This document shows positions 44,438 to 55,239 of a stretch of DNA of 64,000 bases, in pieces. The stretch spans positions 2,629,001 to 2,693,000 of the forward strand of contig NC_056044.1 of NCBI RefSeq assembly GCF_004379255.2. Direction: 5' to 3'. The notes under the pieces are model-generated. The model was given only the letters and a program-made list of their open reading frames with translations. It ran no database searches and was not told the DNA's origin. The translations under genes and the position numbers were made by a program. The DNA is from Salvia splendens (taxonomy: Eukaryota > Streptophyta > Magnoliopsida > Lamiales > Lamiaceae). Position 1 is the first letter of the stretch, and each line of letters begins with the position of its first letter.

Positions 44438-46376
44438 TCTATACATATAGGGGAGTTTTGGTATTATTTACAAAACTGCCATTTTAATTTAAAAAATAAA
44501 AATTTAATAGAATTAGCTTTTGTTAATAAATTTGTCCATCTTCATTGGCCGTTTCAGAAAATTATCATAATCTTAATCAATCGACATTATTTGAAAGGTC
44601 TAAACAATTACTACTATTGATTTAAGTTTTAATAGTGGACATACTAAAAGTCAGTCTGGGAAGAATACCAAAAGATATAAAGATCTTCTATAAATTCCAA
44701 TGCAATTGTGAGAATTACCACATTCAGCGGGCCGAGAAGATCAGCACATACACCAAGCTTTGTTTATTTGAGTGCTACAAAAGCAATGTGAAGGAAACAT
44801 AGATGAAGGAAGAAGAGAGAAAAGCGGGGAGAATGTAGGGGCGCTGATTTCTTATTATTCTAACCATAGATATTGTATTTATATCAAATAAGATTCTTGG
44901 AGCTTAAATATTTTTGTTTTCAAGTCCAACATCATAATGAGTTTTAATTCAATAAAACCTAATAACATGAGTAGTGGTTGAACTTCTACATACATTTGGT
45001 TCAGATTCAAAAAAATTCCATTGAGAAAATTTCTATGCCATTTTATTACTACTTTAATTTATAATAAATTAAATTGGAATCACTAAGAGTCAATAGAGAT
45101 GAATATAAAAGGAATTATAATGCCAAAAGCTACTAAATTTTCTATAAATACCAATTCTGTTAATTAAAATTTTAATGACCGTGGTGGAAAAAAAGTGCGG
45201 TGATTCTCATGTGTTGCTGCCTCAGACGTGCTATCGTCGTCACGAATTGAATGTTTCACAGAGACGGTCCAGCAAATGCATATTTCAATATGCATAATAA
45301 TATTTTTTTTGTTTTTATGATAATTAGGCCAAGCGGAAGTGAGAAAGTTTATGAAAATTAATACTAATACATATCTCCATATAATTGAGATGAAGGTAAC
45401 GGTTTAGATCCAGGGTACAATGTTTAGCGTTTAGGGTTTATGATTAAAGGTTTAGTGTTCAAGTGTATCGAGCCATTCTAATTGATCTCAAATCTAGAAG
45501 CTAATAGGGTTCAGGGTTTAGTATTTATGGTTTAGAGTTCAAAGTTTAGTGTTTATGGTTTAGGATTCAAATGTGTCGATCGAGCCACTCTTATTGATCC
45601 AAAACTCTCTTTTATATATGTATAGATTTGCACAAAAATTTAAAAAAAAAACAGAATGTCATCATGTTTTTTTAATTAAAATTGCACTTTCTTGATATGA
45701 GCATATAATCAGATTTATAGCCAAGATTCAGGTAAAAAAACCTCTACTATCAGTAAGGATTATCAAGTAGGCCGACCCAAGGTAAGATATCGAATGCAGA
45801 TCTAAAACCCCCAAAATAGAATAAGTGATCAACAAAGTAAAATTGAACTGGGACGGAGGGAGAATTTTATTTATATTTGGCTCATTTGTTGGTCATGATG
45901 AGTATATTTTAAAGTTAAGGGTTTAGGATTTAAGTTTCAAGGTTTGAGTTTTTAGTGTTAGGGTCACTATATTGCAATGAAATGAAGCTCGACTAGGAAG
46001 TGTCTCACCAGTGCAATCTTAAATTATTGCAACGTAAACTTGCTCCTGCAGTTATAACTCAACGATTAATTCATATTTTCACAGAATTAAAAAGTAATTT
46101 AATTTTAAGTCTGATATTGAAATGTCAAGACAGTTTATTAAAACGTCAACACAAATATGTGTTGAAATTTTAATGTGATAGTATTGACATTTTAAAGAAA
46201 AGTTAATATTTAAACGCACTCTTGTGTCCATGTGGGGTTAATGTGATTGAAAAAGTATAATCCAAAGTAAGAGGACGTCGAATATTCTTTTGTTTATCAT
46301 TTCACAAATTTTATTTCGCATAATGAAATAAATATGAAGAAATTAAAACCCGTGCATCACACGAGCGTGATACTAG
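44438..46376 (+). mobile_element. Non-autonomous Helitron, 1.94 kb
   Basis: The 5' end TCTATACATATAGGGGAGTTTTGG is preceded by A, and the 3' end ...CTAG is followed by T, the A^T insertion rule of Helitrons. About 10 bp inside the 3' end is a GC-rich hairpin, CCCGTGCATCACACGAGCGTGAT. There is no RepHel ORF, so it is non-autonomous. Inside, 45420-45600 has degenerate TTTAGGG-like repeats in two related blocks, each ending near GTGTATCGAGCCA/GTCGATCGAGCCA. Confidence 0.7.
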
Positions 46377-47220
46377 TCCCTATTAATGTTTGAGTAGATT
46401 ATGAAATTTAATTTTTGTTTAATACTACTGAGAAATGAAAATCCCACTCTAACTCATTTTATAGTTTTGCATTTAATTATGAAATACTCTATCCGTCCGA
46501 CATTAGGAGTTCTACTTTTGGCGGCACGGGTTTAAGAAACGTTAAAAAAGTGGCTGGAAAAAATTTAGTGGATTATGAGTCTTACTTGTATATATTCTCT
46601 CTCTCCGCGAATATGAGTCTCATTTCTTTCTGACATGAGTTTTAAAAAATGTTAAGAAAAATGAGTGAAAGAAAGCAAGTGGAATACATGTCTCCCTTGT
46701 ATATAAATGATATGTGAGTGGAATGTGGGGTATCTTTATCATTTATGGTAATTATGAACCGGGACTCTTATTCGCAGAAGGACCAAAATGAAAAAAATGA
46801 AAATCTTATTCAGGGGCGGGGAAGTATTAATTTTATATGAATCATGACTAAAATGACGTAAATATAAAACGAGACTCTTATTCATAAGTGAACTAAAATA
46901 GCATAGGGGAACTTCGATTTAAAAGCAAAAGTAATAACAGAATAAGTGAGTGAACTAAAATAACATAGGGAAACTTCTATTTAAAAGCAAAAGTAATGAC
47001 AGAATAAGTGCTCCAAAATCTCGTCCCAAAATATGGAGTACAAATTAATAGTAGTACTAGTACTAACCAATGAAAACTAATAGAAGTCTGCATACAAAAA
47101 TACAAACCACAATTAATAACCAGCTGTCAAATATTAATTGTCAAATCCCCAAAGAAAAATTCATGCCCATTACTGTCATTCAACCAAATAGAATAGCGTA
47201 TAGACAACATACACATTATT
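46377..47220. other. AT-rich spacer with nested Stowaway relics
   Basis: 46490-46830 contains TACTCTATCCGTCCGACATTAGGAG, an internal TCTCTCCGCGAATATGAG and a right end GGGGCGGGGAAGTATTAA, suggesting one decayed MITE inside another. A phrase GAACTAAAATARCATAGGGRAACTTCKATTTAAAAGC is doubled at about 46901 and 46961. No gene is seen. Confidence 0.45.
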
Positions 47221-47905
47221 TCTCTAAGTCACATTTTCATTGACAAAGTAAAAAAAATACTCCGATATAAATTGCAACAAAAGAACCCATAATTAATACC
47301 AAAACAAATATACTGTACATACGATTCCACAGCAAATGTAATCATTTCAAACTCTTGATCTAAAATGGAGTGTATAAATTCATGAATTCATTTTTTATTC
47401 CCATTTATGTCAGACACGATGATTGTAGAATTTATAATAGTAGTAATATTTACTTTGATGAATTGCATTTTAATAAAAAAATAATGTTATATACTCAGTG
47501 TAATGGATATTAATCAAAATTCACCTCCATACTCCTAGAATCTAGATCTATCTGCTTATAAAATTAAACTTCCTGCATACGATTAATTTCATTTTCTTTT
47601 CTTTCTCACATCTTATATCGTATTTTTAAAACTTTGTTAGCTAATTCTAGTAACTAAAAATAAATTCTCCCCTATGATATAATTAGACGTGTACTAATGA
47701 CAAAGTTCATCCAGAACTTAAAAGTTAGATATTCATATATTTGAATTATCGATACAAGAGGGTTATATCGGAGGATGATGATGTGGATGATGTCGTTGAC
47801 GTTGTTAGTAAGAAACTTAGACGTTATTAATATGTTATTGAATTCTATATCAACCTTAGACATGTAAATAGAGATTATTGGACAATTCTTGGCCCAGCAC
47901 GATAG

Positions 47906-49776
47906 GATTGCCGACCGGAAAAATGGCCACTTTACCGAAGATTCCAAGTCGCCGCGCGCAACCCATCTCTCATACGCTACCGCAAAATTCCTCAAAGACA
48001 CCGCCGGCAACACAGGTTCAGGCAGCAGACTCAACTCCACGACGATCCGCTAGGGTTGCTGATACAGAGCAAATAGGAGAACTCATCCCAAAAGACTATC
48101 CTGTTAGGAGAGAGAGCTCATTTAGTCTATATACTCCACATCAGTTGTTCTCACAACCGATGTGGGAATTGAATCCGTAACATTCGACCCTCTTTTAAGG
48201 GCCAACGTCATCGTTGGTCACGACTGGTTCTTTGCTAGGCCACCACTCCGAGTTCTCGTTGGTCACGGCGGATTCTTTGCCCGGCCACCACTCCGAGCGG
48301 TCCCAAACGCACTCATTGGTCACGGCGAGTTCGTTGCCCGGCCACCACTCCGAGTCGTTTGGGCTCTCAATGAAAGCACCAATTGATACAGACCAAACAG
48401 GAGAACTCATCCCAAAAGACTAGCCTGTTACGAGAGAGAGCTCATTTAGTCTATATACCCCACATCAGTTGTTCTCACAATCGATGTGGGAATTGAGTCC
48501 GTAACAGTTGCACAAAGGGTGGCGGGCTAACACGTCCTCTAGAATCTCTGATGTTATGTCGCTGCATGTTTCAGAGGATGAGAGAGGGAAGGAAGAGAGT
48601 ACAGCAGCAGCTGGTTTGCATAATCCAAATCAACAAGAAGACAATGGAATTAAATCCATTTGTTTGGGGGTTTCCGAAAATGGAGAGGCTGCAAATGTAC
48701 TTCATGGAAAAAGAGGAGTTTGGAGGATATCGATTTTGTAGGGATGGTAGGTGTACATGAAGTGGAGAAAGGCTTGTTTTATACTCCACTACACATGCTG
48801 CAACGGCTACCTCTTTCCTTGGACCTAGCGAAACATTGGGTACAACTCTCATTAATGAAACACTAGCCGCCAACTTCACATACCCCAAAATGGATTTAAG
48901 AGGGCTCCAATTCAAGATACACTCCAACCGCCTCATGGAGTCAACCGAAAAGGAAATGGTTTGGGAAGAGAAAAAACAGGTGGTGAAAGGGGAGGGAATT
49001 TGTCTTAGATAGCGACATGGATGGTTAATTGCGAGGAATGCGTGTTTTTGAGGACTCTGACCTCACAGTCAACGCCACGCGGACATGGTGTCAGCCAACT
49101 GGACTGGAGGTGGTCCCCTTAACCGCGGTCCCACATGAAATATGGACCTCTTTGAATCTCAGCAACGTCAATTGCAGCCTCTGTCGAATTTTGAATTTGG
49201 AGAACCTGGACAGCCCATCCACCGATTAGCACAGCCGGACCCTGCATCTGCGGCCCAGCCTGCTTCCCAAATCAGGTACCCCCTTCAGCCTCAAGCCCAT
49301 TCCTCCTAATTCTCACACGCCCAGGCCTACCTTCTATCAACCTAACAATCAGCCCACTAAACCGCCCCATTACATCCACCAATCTCTAGCCCACATTAAT
49401 TCTAATTCCACGCCTGCTCACCAAAAAAATACTGTATTACTCAAACTCCTTCACCAATTTTAACCGATACTCCTTTGGATATTACTAACAATCCCATGCA
49501 ACCCCACGCAACCTCCTAAACAATCATCTTCACAATCCCGTGAAGGCCTCGGATTTCCCCCCACTTCAATCCAAATATGGGGCAGCTCCAATGCCCTCAA
49601 ATGAAATTTCTCATGACTTGGGCGGATTTGTTGGAGAAAGAACAAGGTGGTCTGATTAATAATGGAGATGGAATAGAGAAGGAGAAGCAAAAAAAAGGTG
49701 TTCTCTAAGATCGGGACAACCGTCCGAAGGCCCCATTCTCCTTGATCACACCCGAGCACAAGATACCGGTGTACTG
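47906..49776. other. Unit C-specific insertion, possible LINE ORF1 relic hosting a TRIM
   Basis: Unit A continues straight from AGCACGATA to GTGATAAGTATCAC with about 48 bp between. Here 1.87 kb intervenes. Outside the TRIM, plus-strand translations are Pro/Ser/Gln-rich (SSKTPPATQVQAADSTPRR) or contain MDLRGLQFKIHSNRLMES-like pieces in broken frames. That composition resembles ORF1 of plant LINEs, but I found no zinc knuckle or RT, so the class stays open. Confidence 0.4.
48060..48505 (-). mobile_element. TRIM element, 446 bp, TSD GTTGC
   Basis: Two direct terminal repeats of about 122 bp (48060-48182 and 48384-48505) run, on the minus strand, from TGTTACGGA to CTGTATCA. On that strand the first repeat is followed at once by ATTGGTGCTTTCATTG, a primer-binding-like site known from plant gypsy elements. 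The second is preceded by a purine-rich AAAAGAGGGTCGAA. GTTGC flanks the element at 48055-48059 and 48506-48510. The interior holds about three copies of a GGTCACGGCG...GGCCACCACTCCGAG unit (48215-48356). No ORF. Confidence 0.9.
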
Positions 49777-49969
49777 TCGAGTGATAAGTATCACGAAACA
49801 TTGGGTATGAGGTATACCAATTTGATTTAGGTATATTTAGTGATTTACTTTTCATTCACAAAATTCAAAATTCATCTATGGTGATGGCTTCTGATTTCTG
49901 GCAGCGATCTGGAATTCTGGGCTATTCATTTACTCTGCTTATGCAAAATTGAATTGAGTTAATTAGAAT

Positions 49970-50214
49970 TCGTCCACAAGTAAGAGTCCCATTACTTTCT
50001 GACACGACTTTTAATAAATTTTAAGAAAAAGTAGGTGGAAGAAAGTTAACGGAACATGGTCCCACTTGTGTGCATTAGTTTAAATAATATGAGAGTAAAA
50101 TGAGTTGGTTGAATGTGAGACATTTATACTGTTTATAGTAATTATGAACCATGACTCATATTTATAGACGGACCAAAATGGATAAACAGGAGTCCTATTC
50201 ACGGACGAAGGGAG
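49970..50214. mobile_element. Stowaway-like MITE, unit C copy
   Basis: Counterpart of 4636-4885 with its left terminus truncated (AATTCGTCCACAAGTAAGAG). The right end CACGGACGAAGGGAG is followed by TA. Confidence 0.7.
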
Positions 50215-50388
50215 TATGCCCGATGAATGAATGTTTCAGTTACCTCTCATTGTATATTTGTATTACAGAATATACGCATGTTCATGACATTCAATGCATA
50301 AGTGGTGGACTAACATCCCCGAACTTATATTCTTGGAGTATCATTCAAATACTAACAAATACTCCTATATCAAGTTCAATAGTAAGTT

Positions 50389-51471
50389 CACACGAGCACT
50401 GATATTGCACTTAGACTAGGTCACTGGCGGAGGTCCTCTTTCCAGAGGGCTCCCGCCTTACATATTAGTTTTCTTGTATCATGTTTGATTGCTTGGTTTC
50501 TTTGGACGGAGAGGAACGGCTAGAAGCATAGCGGTCGTCCTTTTCGTCACTCTCATGTTATTTGGCAGGTCACTCACCACCTGCACGTGCTTGTCTTGGC
50601 CGGCAAGATCACCCCGACCCACTGGAGAGGATGTTCGCCGTCGGTTGATTTCATGTCTTTCTCCCCCAGACAGCGTGTTCTGAGGTCACTCATGGTCCTA
50701 TGACATCCCCCTGATGCCCCTTAGGTGAAGTTAAACACTGACGATGCCTTCTCTACATCGACAATGGAGGCGGGGGAGGGAGGATTGGTTCGAGGCTCTG
50801 ATGGAGGACTTATGCGTGCCTTTTGTGCTCCGATAGCCGCATCATCGAGCTTTGAGGCGGAGCTGTTGGCTCTGATTCGGGGGTTCGAGATGGCTATGGA
50901 GCTTTCGACACACATCTGGATTGAGCTTGACTCAGCGGCTCTGGTTACCTTGTTGTCATCTGGACAGCTTGGCGCGGCAGATTTCAGGCATCACATGGCT
51001 TTGATCCGGGGTGTGACTTCTCAGCGACATGTTCGGTTCTCAAACATCTACAGAGAAGGGAACCGAGCAGCTGACTTTCTTGCAGGAAGGGGGTTCAGAC
51101 CACTGACCTTACTTACTATGATCCAATCTCTGCGTCTCGGTATCTGAAGGCGCCGGTTAGGATGGACCAGCTGGGATATCCTAACTTCCGTTTCCGACGT
51201 AGAGATATGGGTTGATCCAGCTGCTTTGGTGGTTGGTTTTAATAATTTTTCGTTTCTCCCTCGTATGGTTTTAGTCAGCTTTTTTCCACTTGATAGCACG
51301 GAGGATCTCGACATGTGGGACCCCTATTTGGCTTCTTCATGTTCTTGTTTAGATCCTAGTCACTTTTGGGCTAAGATCATGTTGTTAGAACAGTTTATTT
51401 TGATCTTATTTACAGGTTGGAGGTCTGCCTAAACTTCCCGCCCGCAAAGGGCGGTTTTGATTGAAAAAAAA
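50389..51471 (+). mobile_element. 5'-truncated LINE with poly(A) tail and 17-bp TSD
   Basis: The insertion starts CACGAGCACTGATATTGC and ends in a run of A. The direct repeat AAGTTCAATAGTAAGTT flanks it at 50372-50388 and 51472-51488. Unit A has the single uninterrupted copy of this target near 5042-5058. The start lies in the zinc-binding end of reverse transcriptase and the rest encodes an RNase H domain. These are the hallmarks of target-primed LINE insertion. Confidence 0.9.
50725..51147 (+). pseudogene. LINE RNase H domain
   Basis: The plant L1-type LINE ORF2 ends in an RNase H domain (RVT_3). Visible here are LNTDDAFS (the family has N-x-D-G), SFEAELLALIRG, IELDSAALVTLL and YREGNRAADFLA, covering all acidic positions. 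The ATG at 50725 is only the first in-frame Met. The coding sequence upstream, in the zinc-finger part (50400-50720), contains stops. The copy is 5'-truncated and cannot move. Confidence 0.85.
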
Positions 51472-51551
51472 AAGTTCAATAGTAAGTTGCAGCTCCAATG
51501 CTGTACATATGGAGTTTGGAATTCTGATTTATGGACAAGTTTTATCAATAA

Positions 51552-51975
51552 ATATATATATCTGGACTGTTAAAATTAAAATATGCAGATATATCTAAAA
51601 ATAAATGGTTTTGTTGTTATATCTAATTTTGTCAAATTAATTTTGATTTTGACTTTCACGATACAATTGCAAAATATTTGGAAGTATTGATTTTATATTT
51701 CAATTTAAAAATAAGGGATTAATATAAAACAATGAAAAATTATTGATAAATACTCGTAATGATCCCAATAAGTAATAACATCAGATTGTTAGTTCCGGCT
51801 AGATGCCTAGATCCGAGATGAGAAAATAACTCAATAAGCATAGGCTATAATAAATTTTTAACACATCTAAGGCCTACGTAAATGACATTTTTTTATCCCA
51901 CATAATTTTTCAAAATTCGTATTAAAACATAGTAGTAGTAGTAACTTGAATCTCCAACCAAAGGAAAAAATTATT
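51552..51975. mobile_element. Unclassified insertion in unit C
   Basis: Unit A reads through TATCAATAAAATTATGTG. In unit C the phrase CAATAAA occurs on both sides (about 51547 and 51977) of 0.42 kb of AT-rich sequence, a possible 7-bp target duplication. No TIR or ORF was recognised. Confidence 0.5.
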
Positions 51976-52035
51976 ACCAATAAAATTATGTGCCGCGATT
52001 CTCACGTTTTAGTAAAGAAACAATAACAACATTAT

Positions 52036-52775
52036 TTTAATTTAATAATTAAAAATTGAGACTGATCGAAACAAATACTCCCTCCGTCCACGAAAAATAG
52101 GACACTTTCATTTTCTGCACTCGTTTTGAAAAAATAATAAATAGTTAAAGTATAGAGAAGGTAAAGTACGAGAAAGAATAATGTAAAGAAGTCTCTTGTC
52201 TAAATTATTCTCTCTATTATTTTTCTTTCTCTCCACTTTAACTATTTATTATCATTTTTTTAAAGCGAGTGCCGAAAATGGAAGTGCCCTATTTTTCGTG
52301 GACGGATGGAGTAATAAAATCATTTTCGTAGTAATGCAATAGTACATTAGTGATTCATTTCGACTGATGACAAAAACGTCCGTATTATAATTAATAATAG
52401 GAGGTTTGAAAGTAATGGCTGATTGACTAATTAATTAAAGAGAAGAAAATAAAGAATAATTAAAATTTAGTGATGGAAATTTAGTGATGGAAAATAAAGA
52501 ATAATTAAAGAGAAGAAAATAAAGAATAATTAAAATTTAGTGATGGAAATAGGGTATTTTGTGTCATCCAGAAAGTGAGTTTTTTTAATCCATATTGTAG
52601 ACAACACCAAAACACAATCTAGTTAGTCAGATGTGTGATCTAGAACAGGAAGGAAAGTTGTAAACAGGAAAGGACATTTCAATGTTTTTTTAAAGAATTC
52701 GGGAATTTAGGTGCTGGATTTTTCGGGGCCTGATACCCGAGTCGGGTATCCAGGTACTCGAAAGCTTATCGCGTT
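52036..52775. other. Unit C-specific replacement carrying a MITE and a tandem repeat
   Basis: It replaces about 30 bp of unit A (near 5165-5190). It contains the Stowaway at 52078-52311 and a duplicated AAAGAATAATTAAAG-AATTTAGTGATGGAAAT segment (about 52432-52550). Origin unknown. Confidence 0.5.
52078..52311. mobile_element. Stowaway-like MITE, 234 bp, TSD TA
   Basis: TIRs of about 28 bp begin CTCCCTCCGTCCACGAAAAA and match their inverse with one mismatch. TA is at 52076-52077 and 52312-52313. The arms extend inward as a weaker foldback. Confidence 0.95.
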
Positions 52776-52779
52776 CAAA

Positions 52780-54465
52780 GAAACGGGACAGTGTCAGCTA
52801 CAAGAAGATGAAAACGCACTGCAGCCTTAGGAGTTAGAACTTACCTGTTACCCTAGTATATGTAATACTTCTACATATATGTAATACTTCTACAGGAGGA
52901 ACACCAACTGCAGTTCCAGTGCAGAAAACTTCGTCTGCCTGAAGTAGTTCTTCAATCGGAATAGAAAGCTCCTCAACCTGTCCGAATTCAGATAGAATGT
53001 AGAGCTTTCAAAAAAATTGAACCAAAGGATGTCGATACATCAGGAAGATCAACTAATAAGAAAGCACGTAAATTGTTGGTGATCGTAAAAGACTTAAAAG
53101 TGTTGGGAAAAGTGGTGATAATTATCAAAGAGTATCAAAAATAAATTGATACTTGCACAGCGGAACCAGGATAATTCTTTTTCCCTCTTGCTGGATTAAA
53201 TAATGGGACCAAACCAAGAAAACAAATTTGATGCAGAAAAAGTGTGAGACGAGAATTTTACGTGGAAACCCAAATCGGGAAAAAACCACGAGACCGAAGT
53301 CTAAATCTTCCACTATGTATATAGTAGGTTTACAAATTCTCCCTACACCCTATAGGGGAAATACAAATCTCAAGTTGAATAACTTGGAATACACACAAGA
53401 GGATTGAGCTACAATTCTAAGGGAGATAGGAATTTTTCCTCACTTTTTCTTCTCTCAAAATGCACTCACTGAAACTCTCTCTTGTTCTCTCTCACTAGCT
53501 GATATGATTCTCAGCTCTTGCACTGCCTGCTTCGACGGAAGTGAGCTCTATTTATAGGAGAACTTGAGCTGCAAATTTCTACTCCTATAGCTACCTCTAC
53601 CACCGCCCTATAGCCGTAACATTTGAGTTTTGAGGGAGTTGCAGCAGCTTTGCTGCATGAAGTTAGAAAACCATACGTAATGCATTTATTGCATTAATGC
53701 CCACCTACAATTGTTGACATTCTTATTCAACTTTGGTGGCTTCCATATGTGGTGGATCATCTCAACAAAAAGTAAGATACTAGGACAGCACAACAAAAGC
53801 ATTTAAGCATCTGAATCTTGCAGTGTAGCAGAAGGCAACAAAGAAAGCACCTGCTAACTATAGCTATCAAAGTGGGATGATAACTGTTTTCTAGCATGAA
53901 ACGGACTAGTTATAACATCTTTTCGGGACTAGTATACAGAGACAGCAAGCCAGGATGGCCAAAGCTCCTGTTCCCGGAACAAGAGTTGAATGTTATCCTC
54001 ACATTTAAAAGCATGAGATGCATGGATTACCCCCTAGAATATCCCACTGATTTTACCTTGCAATATCCATGTTGCTTTTATGCATAATTCTTTCAAGAAT
54101 CGTTCCATTGGTGGGTGGAGTGGAGATAACATTGTCTGGAGTCCTGTAAACAGAAATACCATCTGTGAGTAACTAAAAGTAAAAAATACCATCAGTTACA
54201 AACGATGCAGCACATATTAATCGACTGCCATTTGACATATTAATATTTTACCAGAATGCAAGAACTCAACATACTACCAAGACAAATACATACAAAATAT
54301 ATTACTACTTGTGTAGTGTTGTATAGACGAGTTAAATGCATGGTATACCGATTACCGACACATCTGATGAACATTCCACATGAGAGAATTAGGTGATAAA
54401 TGCCTTCTGCAGGAAAACATTAGAAGCTGAGACCTCCTCACTGTCTCTATTATTGTTCGCGACCA
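52780..54465 (-). pseudogene. BCAT-like: Branched-chain aminotransferase fragment, unit C
   Basis: It has the same gene pieces as in unit A but is better preserved. The exon near 53000-52890 reads YILSEFGQVEELSIPIEELL and ADEVFCTGTAVGVPP, the conserved signature of the C-terminal half of plant BCATs. TPDNVIST lies near 54148-54128 and NNNRDSEEVSASNVFLQK near 54465-54410. Between the last two pieces and the signature exon lies a 1.08-kb block missing from unit A. N-terminus, PLP lysine and C-terminus are absent, so it is a fragment. Confidence 0.7.
53049..54125. other. Insertion, or A-specific deletion, inside BCAT; LTR-like sequence
   Basis: Unit A joins CATCAGGAAGA directly to GATAACATTGTC. 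Here 1.08 kb intervenes. Part of it (53240-53600) has the phrase TTTTACGTGGAAACCCAAATCGGG, resembling the ATTTACGTGGTTCG box of the LTR at 37628, and CTCTATTTATAGGAG, a TATA-like box. A solo LTR fragment is possible, but the ends were not found. Confidence 0.4.
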
Positions 54466-55239
54466 GGTATAATCTCACCAAATGCATATGCAGAATCACA
54501 CAGTATAAGGGTGAAATTTAATGCAAAAAAAATTAAAAACATAATCATCTAATCACACAATCTCGCCAACTGCATATGCTCTACATCCAACCAAATATTT
54601 TCAATAGTTAATGTTCCTGAACACATAAGGGCCACTGATATCTATCATTTCTCTTTTTGTCGTGTTATGAGTTCAATATCAAAATTTCAAGTAGTTTGAG
54701 ATTAAGGCAGTAGTGTATTACCCAAATTAGCTTTACAGTGTTCAAAGTTCCAAACTGACTAGGATCTAATATTTTTTAGGGTGATCAAGGAATCCACTGT
54801 AAACCACCATGCATACTTTTGACACAATACAACCACTCTATATGTTAAAGGCTCAGTGCAGGACTAAATAGATCATAAGGCAATGCTCCAATTTCATAAA
54901 TGCCATATCAAAGTGCTCAGGGATGCCAAGCAATAATACATACATCTGTACAATGAAAATGCATCTTCCTAGGAATCTAAAGAATATAAAAACAAGTAAT
55001 AAAAATGATACCCATCAAATAACATAGATTAGGAGTTTCCAGTTTTATCAGTTCGGAAACTTCAACAAACTGAAAAAAGGTCACGCCAAGAAAGATTCAG
55101 AAGAGTTAGGCCTGGCGAGGAGTCAAGAACACGCAAAAAGACCTCCAGAAATATTTTACAATAAGCAGTCATCTAAATCTTTCCCTAGCCTAAATTCAAA
55201 CCAGAAGAGTTTCGACACAAAATTTGATTCATTTCCTTT

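Noticed and set aside
45420..45600. True interstitial telomere array
   Set aside because: The TTTAGGG-like units are degenerate and not head-to-tail at 7-bp period; reported only as telomere-like.
48215..48356. Triplicated GGTCACGG unit as a CRISPR-like array
   Set aside because: Only three imperfect copies inside a TRIM retroelement.
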